Both the position numbers and the translations under genes were made by a program. A stretch of 6,901 nt of DNA from Thermoplasmata archaeon (lineage in GTDB: Archaea; Thermoplasmatota; E2; UBA202; JdFR-43), in the NCBI GenBank assembly GCA_021163175.1, contig JAGGXG010000158.1:1-6901 (forward strand), read 5' to 3'. Below, piece after piece: positions 1 to 5,785 of the stretch. Under the pieces are notes generated by a model that was not told the origin of the DNA, did not search any database, and saw only the letters and a list, made by a program, of their open reading frames with translations. Numbering within the stretch: the stretch's first letter is position 1; every line of letters starts with the position of its first letter.

Positions 1-384
1 AGCAATGTCTTCTTTTATGCAAAAATAATGGATAGAAAATATGGAAAGGCATGTGCAAAAATTTTGGAAGATGTTGCCAATGGAAAAATAAAGGCATGCA
101 TTTCTCCTTTGGTTGCAATTGAAGTGGAAAAACCCCCTTAGAAAATATGGAATAAAAGGGATAAAAGATACAATATATGCAATTTTATCTCTGGACATAG
201 AAGTGCATCCAATAGATGAGATTATAGTAAGAATGGCAGCAGAAATTTTTGATAAATTTGGCATAACCGTATTCATGCTGCAACGCTGCATGCAAGAGGA
301 ATAAAAGAAATCATATCCGCAGATAAAGAATTTGATAAAATAAAGAATATAAAAAGAATCGATCCATTGCGTTATGAAGATTAA
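1..384 (+). pseudogene. Broken PIN-domain (VapC-like) toxin, 5' end outside window
   Basis: The gene enters from the left edge in frame 1 (SNVFFYAK), which matches the start of PIN domains just after the first catalytic Asp; that Asp would lie off the window. The frame hits a stop at 139-141, but the protein continues in frame 2 (LRKYGIKGIKD to FDKFGITV) if one base is removed from the A5C5 run at 128-137, giving the expected EVEN-type motif with its acidic residue. Near 268-274 the reading returns to frame 1 (IHAATLHARGIKEIISADKEFD) and ends at 382-384. PIN proteins normally have D-A-I-H-A-A-T at this second junction, so roughly ten bases including the third catalytic Asp appear to be deleted. 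PIN proteins are Mg-dependent RNases, usually VapC toxins. Family membership is clear; loss of activity is inferred, and sequencing error at the homopolymer is possible for the first break. No VapB antitoxin is visible, but it would normally lie upstream. Confidence 0.75.
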
Positions 385-395
385 AACTTATTTCC

Positions 396-407
396 AAAAA
401 TTTAAGA
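396..407 (+). promoter_or_regulatory. Putative TATA box for the isoprenoid operon
   Basis: The AT-rich stretch aaaaatttaaga is centred about 26-29 nt upstream of the ATG at 430, and there is no Shine-Dalgarno sequence before that ATG. This spacing is what a leaderless archaeal transcript would show. It is a pattern match only, in DNA that is generally AT-rich. Confidence 0.4.
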
Positions 408-429
408 AATGGCATGTATTATAGCTACG

Positions 430-1599
430 ATGTATCTCACTAAAGAACAGGAGGCAATGTTGAATGGTGAGCAGGGCAGTATTGTGGCGAGAATGATGCG
501 TTTACTCGCGAGGCTTGGCGACATATACAACGCTGAAAAAATGATTAAGGTTGCAAGTGTTCAAGTAGCAGGTGTATCATATAAAAGCATAGGTGATCCT
601 GGCCTCGAGTTTTTGCAGGATATCGCAAAAGAGGCGAGAGTGCGAGTTTTAACATTTCTAAATCCTGCTGGAATGGATCTGGAGAAATGGAAGGAGATGG
701 GAATAGATGAAAGCTTCGCAAAAAAGCAGCTTGCCATAATCGAGGCTTTCAGAAAAATGGGTATCGTAATATCTGCAACATGCACCCCTTACTTGGCTGG
801 AAATCTGCCCCATTATAAGCAGCACATTGCATGGAGTGAAAGCTCAGCTGTCAGCTTTGCCAACTCCGTCATAGGAGCAAGAACTAATCGCGAGGGTGGA
901 CCATCTGCTTTGGCAGCCGCCATAACAGGCTTCACGCCTTATTATGGCTTGCACCTCGATGAAAACAGGCAGCCAGATTATGTTATAGAGGTGAAAACAG
1001 AGTTAAAATACAATTCAGATTTCGCCGCTTTAGGCTATTACATAGGCAAAGCCATAAAAAACAAAATCCCATATTTCAAGGGAATAAAAGAGGCAGATAC
1101 GGATCAGCTCAAAGCGCTGGGGGCGGCGATGGCAGCGAGCGGAGCGGTAGCATTGTATCATGTCGCTGGCATCACACCTGAAGCAGATAAAGTTGGAATC
1201 GATGGCTTGGAAAAAATAGAGTTTGGAAGGGAAGAGTTGAAGGAGACATATGAAATGTTGAACAGCGGAGAGGAGCCCGATATAGTCATATTTGGCTGCC
1301 CCCATGCTTCCATAGCCGAGATTTTCAAAATTGCGAAGATTTTAGAGGGAAGAAAGGCAAAGAGACCATTCTGGATCGTTACATCGAGGGCTACAAAAGA
1401 GGTTGCAAGAAAGATAGGACTTGAGGAAGCGATAGAAAAAGCAGGTGGAAAGATATATGCTGACACATGCATGGTGGTATCGCCTATAGAAAATTTATTT
1501 AAAACAACAGGCGTGAATTCAGCCAAAGCTGCTCATTATTTGCCTGGCTTTTGCAAACAAAAGGTTGTTTTCAACAATATGGAGGCGTTGTTAAAATGA
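430..1599 (+). CDS. Phosphomevalonate dehydratase, large subunit (AcnX catalytic subunit)
   Basis: This 389-residue protein is an aconitase X (AcnX) large subunit of normal length. With its small subunit it is expected to dehydrate (R)-5-phosphomevalonate to trans-anhydromevalonate 5-phosphate in the archaeal modified mevalonate pathway, in the cytosol. The start MYLTKEQEAMLNGE is the family N-terminus; an in-frame ATG at 409 adds only seven unrelated residues. Family signatures are SATCTPY (Cys118), the ESSA...NSVIGARTNREGGPS block (138-159), FGCPHAS (Cys290), DTCMVVSP (Cys347) and the C-terminal NSAKAAHYLPG (363-373). Cys118, Cys290 and Cys347 are the likely ligands of the [4Fe-4S] cluster. 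AcnX enzymes in bacteria can instead be cis-3-hydroxyproline dehydratases; the adjoining isopentenyl phosphate kinase gene argues for the isoprenoid role. It overlaps the small-subunit gene by 4 nt. Confidence 0.92.
   Translation: MYLTKEQEAMLNGEQGSIVARMMRLLARLGDIYNAEKMIKVASVQVAGVSYKSIGDPGLEFLQDIAKEARVRVLTFLNPAGMDLEKWKEMGIDESFAKKQLAIIEAFRKMGIVISATCTPYLAGNLPHYKQHIAWSESSAVSFANSVIGARTNREGGPSALAAAITGFTPYYGLHLDENRQPDYVIEVKTELKYNSDFAALGYYIGKAIKNKIPYFKGIKEADTDQLKALGAAMAASGAVALYHVAGITPEADKVGIDGLEKIEFGREELKETYEMLNSGEEPDIVIFGCPHASIAEIFKIAKILEGRKAKRPFWIVTSRATKEVARKIGLEEAIEKAGGKIYADTCMVVSPIENLFKTTGVNSAKAAHYLPGFCKQKVVFNNMEALLK
1581..1585 (+). promoter_or_regulatory. Shine-Dalgarno site of the small-subunit gene
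   Basis: GGAGG lies inside the last codons of the large-subunit gene, 10 nt before the ATG at 1596. It supports translation of the small subunit as an internal cistron and supports 1596 over the upstream in-frame TTG at 1551. Confidence 0.55.
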
Positions 1600-1985
1600 A
1601 GGCTCGAACCATATATCCGGGAAAGGTGAAAGGTGTTGCATTAGTAAGCCGTGAGCCTATTGGCTTCTATGGTGGAATAGATATGAAGACAGGTATTGTA
1701 ATAGAAAAAGGACATCCTCTTGAAGGAAAAAGTGTAAAAGGAAAGATACTCGTATTTCCATATGGAAAAGGCTCTACAGTGGGGAGCTATGTTATATATG
1801 GGCTTAAAAAGAATGGGGTTGCTCCTCTTGCAATAATAAATAAGGAGACAGAAACTATAGTGGCAACAGGCGTTATTCTGGCTGCCATTCCATGCGTGGA
1901 TGGCGTTGACATAGAAAAAATAAAGGATGGAAGCATTGTTGAAATAAATGCAGGAGAAAAAGAAGCGGAAGTAAAAATAGAATGA
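1596..1985 (+). CDS. Phosphomevalonate dehydratase, small subunit (AcnX swivel subunit)
   Basis: This 129-residue protein corresponds to the small subunit of split AcnX enzymes, equivalent to the swivelling domain of aconitase. It completes the active site of the phosphomevalonate dehydratase large subunit encoded just upstream. Visible signatures are GFYGGIDMKTG (23-33), KGHPLEGKSVKGKILVFP (38-55) and the glycine/serine-rich GKGSTVGSYV (57-66), where aconitase-family small domains carry the catalytic serine; then NGVAPLAIIN (73-82) and the C-terminal GVDIEKIKDG (103-112). The start ATG at 1596 overlaps the upstream TGA (ATGA), and the gene's own TGA overlaps the next ATG the same way, so all three cistrons are translationally coupled. 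The length fits the family, and no key segment seems missing. Confidence 0.92.
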   Translation: MKARTIYPGKVKGVALVSREPIGFYGGIDMKTGIVIEKGHPLEGKSVKGKILVFPYGKGSTVGSYVIYGLKKNGVAPLAIINKETETIVATGVILAAIPCVDGVDIEKIKDGSIVEINAGEKEAEVKIE

Positions 1986-2752
1986 TTCTGATAAAACTTG
2001 GAGGAAGCATCATAAGCGACAAAAACAAGCCATTCTCATTCAATGAAGATGTTGTAAGGAATGTTGCAGCTGAGTTAAAAAAATTCTATCCCGAAAAGGA
2101 TTTCATCCTCGTGCATGGCGGCGGCAGCTTTGGGCATCCAATGGCGAGAAAATATGGAATAAGAGAAGGAGCAAAAGCGGGAGAAACAAAAAAACTCATT
2201 GGTTTTAGCCACACACATGAAGCGATGCTTGAATTGAATGAGAAAATCATCGATATATTTTTAAAGGCAGAACTGCCAGCTTTTTCAATAAGTTCTTCAT
2301 CGATATTCATTACAAATAATGGAAATATAGTTCATGGAGAGCTGAAAGTTATAAAGGAAGCCCTAAAAATTGGATTGATTCCGGTTCTTTTTGGAGATGT
2401 CGTTATAGACGAAAGCAAGGGAATGGACATAATTTCTGGCGATGCAATAATGGCATATATTGCAAATGAAATGATGGCAGAGAGAGCCATATTTTTGATG
2501 GATGTGGATGGAATATATGATAAGGAGCCGGGCAAAGAAGATGCAAGGCTGATTGACGTGATCGACGAAACCACTGTGGTAAGGCATGGGATGGAAAAAA
2601 TAGATGTTACTGGAGGAATAAAAAATAAAATACAGGAAGCAATGAAAATGGATTGCATGGTGTATTTCATAAATGGACTGGTGAAAGGAAATTTAACAAA
2701 GGCAATAAAAGGGGAAAAAGTTGGGACGATAAAGATAAAGAAAAGAAAATAA
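1982..2752 (+). CDS. ipk: Isopentenyl phosphate kinase
   Basis: This 256-residue amino acid kinase family enzyme phosphorylates isopentenyl phosphate with ATP to isopentenyl diphosphate, the last step of the modified mevalonate pathway. The N-terminus MILIKLGGSIISDK carries the family's ATP-phosphate-binding lysine and glycines (Lys5, Gly7-Gly8, Lys14). HGGGSFGH (45-52) ends in the His that marks isopentenyl phosphate kinases and separates them from acetylglutamate, glutamate and aspartate kinases (His60 in the Methanocaldococcus enzyme). LFGDVV (137-141), ISGD (151-154), MDVDGIYDK (173-181) and VTGGIKNKI (209-217) are the expected nucleotide-binding and Lys motifs. The length is typical. The start is fixed by the ATGA overlap with the dehydratase small subunit. 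This neighbourhood links the dehydratase product, after an unlinked decarboxylation, to the kinase substrate. Confidence 0.95.
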   Translation: MILIKLGGSIISDKNKPFSFNEDVVRNVAAELKKFYPEKDFILVHGGGSFGHPMARKYGIREGAKAGETKKLIGFSHTHEAMLELNEKIIDIFLKAELPAFSISSSSIFITNNGNIVHGELKVIKEALKIGLIPVLFGDVVIDESKGMDIISGDAIMAYIANEMMAERAIFLMDVDGIYDKEPGKEDARLIDVIDETTVVRHGMEKIDVTGGIKNKIQEAMKMDCMVYFINGLVKGNLTKAIKGEKVGTIKIKKRK

Positions 2753-2759
2753 AATATAC
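2750..2759 (+). promoter_or_regulatory. Putative TATA box before the CBS gene
   Basis: taaaatatac, overlapping the stop codon of the kinase gene, is centred about 23 nt upstream of the GTG at 2778, and that start has no Shine-Dalgarno site. This suggests a separate leaderless transcript for the CBS-antiporter pair, although read-through from the isoprenoid operon across the 25-nt gap is also possible. Confidence 0.4.
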
Positions 2760-2777
2760 TTCTTTCTATTACATCTT

Positions 2778-3242
2778 GTGGAGCTTAAATTAAAGGAGCT
2801 GCATGAGAAAAAAATAGAAGAAATAATCGATGCCCAAAATTTATGGAATCTTCCGTTGCTGGAAAAAGATGCTTCCATCTCATCTGTTCTTTCTGTCCTT
2901 GCTGCCCGCGACCATGTATGGATTGTTGAAAAAAAGGGAAGCAGGCATGTTGTGGGAGTGATAACGGAAAACGACATACTAAAATTACTCGCTCCTGCAC
3001 GCCTCCCCAAATATGTTTTTGGCAAAAAATATGGAATCTCTCTCGAGTACGGAACAGCTCAAAAAGCTGAAGATATAATGTGTCGCCATTTGATAAAATG
3101 CTCACCAGATGAAAAATTAGGAGATGTGCTCAAAAAGATGGTGAGCGCGGGGCTGCGCCGCCTCCCTGTTGTGAGGGGAAATGAGATTGTTGGTGAGATA
3201 ACCGCTCATTTCATTGTTCAAATATTGCTGGGGAAGAGATAA
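2778..3242 (+). CDS. Two-CBS-domain protein
   Basis: This 154-residue protein consists almost only of a Bateman module. CBS1 covers about 14-72 and ends in GVITENDIL, with the Thr63 and Asp66 that contact the ribose of bound adenine nucleotides or S-adenosylmethionine in this family. CBS2 covers about 98-152 (EDIMCRHLIKCSPDEKLGDVLKK ... RRLPVV ... VGEITAHFIV, not written in full); its final motif has Phe145 where the ligand-binding Asp would be, so CBS2 may bind nucleotide poorly. The start is taken as GTG 2778, the first in-frame start after the kinase stop; leucine codons further in could also serve. Its stop is one base from the antiporter ATG, so the two are co-transcribed. A role in sensing nucleotide or ionic state for the antiporter is inference. 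CBS-only proteins are also common stand-alone regulators of unrelated targets. Confidence 0.85.
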   Translation: MELKLKELHEKKIEEIIDAQNLWNLPLLEKDASISSVLSVLAARDHVWIVEKKGSRHVVGVITENDILKLLAPARLPKYVFGKKYGISLEYGTAQKAEDIMCRHLIKCSPDEKLGDVLKKMVSAGLRRLPVVRGNEIVGEITAHFIVQILLGKR

Positions 3243-3243
3243 C

Positions 3244-4437
3244 ATGGAAGAGATGGGGATATTACTGCTTGAGATTGGGTTAGCTCTTCTTCTATCAAAA
3301 ATTCTTGGATATGCAATGGAAAAGATAAAGCAGCCAGCTGTCATAGGAGAGATATTTGCAGGAATAATTCTGGGGCCATTCATTTTGGGGCATTTCTTTG
3401 ACTTCAATTTTTTGGTTCCAGCTATGACAAACGATGCCACCATAAGACTCGCTGCCCAGGAAGAAATGAGGAACATATCATACATTGGCATTGTCTTGCT
3501 CCTCTTCCTTTCAGGAATTGAGACGGGCGTAGAAGAAATAAAAGGAGCTGGTAAAAGTGGCATGATAACCTCATTGTTTGATGTTTCCATTGCCTTCATA
3601 TTCGGATATATTGTTGGAACAATTTTGGGCTACGATACAATGCATTCAATAGCGATAGGAAACATTTTTACTGCAACGAGCGTTGGCATAACGGTTCGCA
3701 CCTTGATGGATATGGATGCATTGCATACGAATGTGGGTAATCTTATTCTTACCGTAGCAGTTCTCGATGACATTCTCGGCATTGTCGTTTTGTCCCTTAC
3801 TCTTGGAAAAGGTTCAATAGATATGCTTTTTGTAAAGGTTTCAATATTCTTTGCTTTGTTTTTCATAATCCTTGCCATATTGCATAGATACCAGCGCATT
3901 CATTTGCATATATCCATACCAAGATTTGCTCTAACAGTTGCCCTTTCTTTCTGCTTCATTTTTTCAGCTTTGGCTCTATCATTGGGCTTGGCAGCAATAA
4001 CAGGCTCATTTTTTGCAGGATTGCTTCTGAGCATGATTCCTCAAAGGAGAAGAATTTCGGAATTCCTGCATCAAATTGGTGATGTTTTCTTCATCCCTCT
4101 CTTCTTTGTATGGGTTGGAGCAAGCTTTGATTTCAATGCACTGGAAGGCGTTGGAACCCTTATATTATACTTCATTCCATTTGCTCTGGCTGGAAAAATC
4201 ATTGGATGCGGTCTGGGGGCGAAGATAAATGGATTTTCCAACAGAGAAGCAATTGCAGTCGGCATAGGCATGATGCCTCGCATGGAAGTTGCATTGATTG
4301 TAGCAACAACAGAAATATCAATGGGAATATGGGGGAATCTTGCCCATCAAATTTTAGCAGCCACAATTCTCCTTGTGATAATATCCTCTTTGATAACTCC
4401 ATTTGCTCTTAAAGCCATATATAAACCGCAGAAATAA
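3244..4437 (+). CDS. CPA2-family Na+/H+ antiporter (NapA/KefB type)
   Basis: This 397-residue integral membrane protein has about 12 hydrophobic segments (roughly 5-24, 31-50, 79-95, 106-128, 133-155, 165-188, 195-214, 228-262, 276-295, 303-325, 334-360, 370-392). It probably exchanges H+ for Na+ or K+ across the cytoplasmic membrane. PAVIGEI.AGIILGP (31-45) is the family N-terminal signature. TATSVGITVRTL (143-154) forms the unwound-helix region, and VLDDILGI (173-180) carries the paired Asp175-Asp176 of electrogenic NapA-like exchangers. MPRMEVALIVA (344-354) matches the usual MPRGEV motif with Met in place of Gly. There is no C-terminal RCK/TrkA domain, so the separately encoded CBS protein could supply regulation. 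The start at 3244 is preferred over upstream in-frame starts because it begins one base after the CBS stop and has purine-rich GGGGAAGAG before it. Ion specificity cannot be read from the sequence. Confidence 0.9.
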   Translation: MEEMGILLLEIGLALLLSKILGYAMEKIKQPAVIGEIFAGIILGPFILGHFFDFNFLVPAMTNDATIRLAAQEEMRNISYIGIVLLLFLSGIETGVEEIKGAGKSGMITSLFDVSIAFIFGYIVGTILGYDTMHSIAIGNIFTATSVGITVRTLMDMDALHTNVGNLILTVAVLDDILGIVVLSLTLGKGSIDMLFVKVSIFFALFFIILAILHRYQRIHLHISIPRFALTVALSFCFIFSALALSLGLAAITGSFFAGLLLSMIPQRRRISEFLHQIGDVFFIPLFFVWVGASFDFNALEGVGTLILYFIPFALAGKIIGCGLGAKINGFSNREAIAVGIGMMPRMEVALIVATTEISMGIWGNLAHQILAATILLVIISSLITPFALKAIYKPQK

Positions 4438-4537
4438 TTTATTATGCTATATGGCAAAGCAATGGTGAAAAAGTTATCGTATTCGGCAGGAGATGAAGAA
4501 AAGAGAAAAGATTAATAGACAAAAATATTGTAATATT

Positions 4538-4747
4538 ATGGTAAAGGAAATCATATTTCTTGTTGAAGAAGCAGAAGAAGGCGGATATATAGCCAGAGCT
4601 TTAGGATATTCCATTTTCACTGAAGCTGAAGATATAGAGGAGTTAAAGAAGATGATTGTAGATGCTGTGAAATGCCATTTTGATAAAGAAGATATGCCTT
4701 CTTTGATAAGAATGCATATTGTTAAGGATGAAGTGATTGCAATATGA
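4538..4747 (+). CDS. hicB: HicB-like antitoxin
   Basis: This 69-residue protein begins MVKEIIFLVEEAEEGGYIARALG, the strand-rich start of the short HicB family (formerly UPF0150), whose partial RNase H-like fold neutralises HicA. The mid part (FTEAEDIEELKKMI) and the end (RMHIVKDEVIAI) fit the short archaeal/bacterial form, which has no added DNA-binding domain. The ATG at 4538 is chosen because the family starts at MVKEI; an upstream ATG at 4493 would add 15 basic residues and has AGGAG directly touching it, too close to work. TTAATA at 4512-4517 lies at the distance expected for a leaderless promoter. The ORF is intact, and its stop overlaps the ATG of the broken hicA gene (ATGA), the usual antitoxin-first coupling. 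Confidence 0.85.
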   Translation: MVKEIIFLVEEAEEGGYIARALGYSIFTEAEDIEELKKMIVDAVKCHFDKEDMPSLIRMHIVKDEVIAI

Positions 4748-4989
4748 AATTACCTCGCCATATTGGTGGAAAGGGATTTAATAGATTTATTGACAAAATT
4801 TGGATACGAAGTTGTTAGACAAACTGGAAGCCATGTAAGATTGAAAAGTGAGGCAACGGGAAAAGCCCATTTCATTACATTCCTCTTCATAGACCTCTAA
4901 AAGTTGGTACATTAAACAATATCTTGTCTGATATTGCAGAATATCTCAAAATAAGTAAAAAAGAGCTTATAGAAAAATTATTTAGGTAG
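4744..4989 (+). pseudogene. hicA: HicA-like mRNA interferase toxin gene with two frameshifts
   Basis: From the ATG at 4744 the reading is MKLPRHIGGK, then a stop soon follows. Removing one G from the GGG at 4773-4775 restores DLIDLLTKFGYEVVRQTGSH with the catalytic His of the HicA double-stranded-RNA-binding fold, and VRLKSEATGKAHFIT. A second change near 4876-4881 (one base missing) restores IPLHRPLKVGTLNNILSDI (not extended here), then KISKKELIEKLFR and the stop at 4987-4989. The joined protein would be about 81 residues, normal for HicA. HicA cleaves mRNA and tmRNA and is held in check by HicB, encoded immediately upstream. As written only a 24-residue peptide can be made. The two opposite shifts (+1, then -1) could be decay or read errors; all core genes in the window are free of such breaks. 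Confidence 0.8.
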
Positions 4990-5107
4990 AAAAAACCATC
5001 TTCTTGCATAAATGGAAACAATGCTCTTTTCTATTCCAAAATTTTCTCCATTTTATAATGCTGTATCTCCCCAAACAAAACATAGCTTTGGTGGAAATAC
5101 AAGTAAA

Positions 5108-5121
5108 TTTTTTGTTTTTTC
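5108..5121 (+). terminator. Possible poly-T terminator downstream of hicBA
   Basis: Two runs of six or seven T separated by a single G follow the hicA stop by about 120 nt. Archaeal RNA polymerase terminates at such T-rich stretches without needing a hairpin. The distance from the gene and the AT-rich background keep this weak. Confidence 0.3.
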
Positions 5122-5138
5122 TTATCCCATTAAAAATT

Positions 5139-5159
5139 CTTTTCGGGTAATCCGAAAAG
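5139..5159. repeat. Perfect 8-bp inverted repeat, 5-nt loop
   Basis: CTTTTCGG and CCGAAAAG flank the loop GTAAT. It could form a small hairpin in RNA of either strand or be a palindromic protein-binding site. It has no T-run directly after it on the plus strand, so a classical intrinsic terminator is not supported in that direction; on the minus strand it is followed by A/T-rich sequence. Confidence 0.6.
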
Positions 5160-5258
5160 CTGTCGTGGTGCAAAGCCTACCACTACAATATATAGAAATG
5201 GCATTAAAAAACATTTTGCACTGCGGAAAGAAAAAGCATTCATGAAATGCAAAATTTC

Positions 5259-5306
5259 AACGACTCCCCCATTTTTTTGCCCAAAATCATTGTTTTGATT
5301 GTCGTT
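5259..5306. repeat. Nested inverted repeat (AACGAC/GTCGTT with inner AATCA/TGATT)
   Basis: The outer arms are 5259-5264 and 5301-5306; the inner arms are 5285-5289 and 5296-5300 with a 6-nt loop. The two 3' arms are contiguous, so the fold would be one 11-bp helix carrying a 20-nt bulge on its 5' side. This could be an RNA structure, but it was found by eye and short complementary words arise by chance. Confidence 0.35.
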
Positions 5307-5426
5307 ATGCCATTTTATCGTTGCCAGAAACATGGCGAGGGGGTTTTTCCAGAGGTTTTTTGGAGGCAAAGCAGAGGCTATGTGAGTAGCCCATAGAAAA
5401 TTTTTTAGTATTATTCATTTTTTTAT

Positions 5427-5777
5427 GTGGTGTTTGAAGTTTCCAAACTTGAGAATGTCTCATTCGATGGATTGAGGGTTAAGGAAAGAATATTATTGAA
5501 CCTATTTTTGTATGGAGGATGGGATACTCCTCTTACCATAATGGAAATAAGAACGCTGTTGTATGGTTTTTTACCAACGCAAAAAGAAAGGGATAGCAAA
5601 TATGGAAGTTTATACAAAGAATTGGAAGAACTGCGGATAAGAAGTTATGTTGAACGCTTCAATAATCCAGTCAGATACAAATGCAAATATTCCCCCAGAA
5701 CAGCTGGATACCTTGCATACATATCAAGAAAATTAGGTTTCAAGGAAGCAACCCCAGAGGATTTTCTTCATTCATAA
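5427..5777 (+). CDS. Small winged-helix-like protein, possible transcription regulator
   Basis: This 116-residue protein is not assigned to a named family. Its pattern fits a winged helix-turn-helix: a first helix at KERILLNLFLYGG (19-31), a second at TIMEIRTLLYG (37-47), a candidate recognition helix in YGSLYKELEEL (59-69), then RSYVERFNNPVRYKCKYSPRT (72-92, two strands and a wing; key residues only) and a last helix AGYLAYISRKLGF. A KYGSLYKELEELR-like segment is typical of PadR/MarR-style archaeal regulators. The protein is basic and has no signal peptide or membrane segment. The start is either GTG 5427 or GTG 5430; no Shine-Dalgarno is present, and an AT-rich stretch at 5401-5410 could be the TATA box of a leaderless transcript. 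The gene stands alone between a gene-poor gap and a repeat tract, so its target is unknown; it could autoregulate. Confidence 0.65.
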   Translation: MVFEVSKLENVSFDGLRVKERILLNLFLYGGWDTPLTIMEIRTLLYGFLPTQKERDSKYGSLYKELEELRIRSYVERFNNPVRYKCKYSPRTAGYLAYISRKLGFKEATPEDFLHS

Positions 5778-5785
5778 AATGTATT

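Larger units (their letters stand above)
4990..5426 (+). other. Gene-poor gap with several short inverted repeats
   Basis: I see no convincing gene here. Short reading frames exist on both strands but have no recognisable motif, no good start signal and biased composition. The stretch is not featureless: perfect short inverted repeats occur at 5139-5159 (8-bp arms), 5165-5183 (GTGGT/ACCAC), 5236-5250 (GCATT/AATGC), 5259-5306 (AACGAC/GTCGTT enclosing AATCA/TGATT) and 5376-5391 (GGCTA/TAGCC). T-runs at 5108-5120 may end transcription from hicBA. The G-rich patch at 5335-5393 stands out from AT-rich surroundings. It could be a structured RNA, a decayed gene or an element remnant; the sequence alone does not decide. 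No tRNA, rRNA, SRP or RNase P signature was recognised. Confidence 0.5.

Noticed and set aside
409..429. Upstream ATG extending the AcnX large subunit by seven residues
   Set aside because: The family N-terminus begins at the MYLT at 430, and the upstream ATG would overlap the proposed TATA region.
1158..1526. 122-residue open frame on the minus strand opposite the AcnX large-subunit gene
   Set aside because: It lies fully inside a well-recognised gene on the other strand and has no motif or start signal of its own.
2332..2670. 112-residue minus-strand open frame opposite the kinase gene
   Set aside because: It is a shadow of the isopentenyl phosphate kinase gene, Ser/Ile-rich as expected from the complement of its codons.
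4462..4515. 17-residue open frame (MVKKLSYSAGDEEKRKD) between the antiporter and hicB
   Set aside because: It is too short to support, with no start signal and no known family; noted only because its composition is protein-like.
5012..5245. 77-residue plus-strand open frame ending HCGKKKHS
   Set aside because: No recognisable domain, no start signal, and it overlaps the inverted-repeat region and an equally open minus-strand frame. It may be non-coding or decayed.
5130..5369. 79-residue minus-strand open frame
   Set aside because: Composition is irregular, there is no motif, and it spans the inverted repeats; not supportable as a gene.
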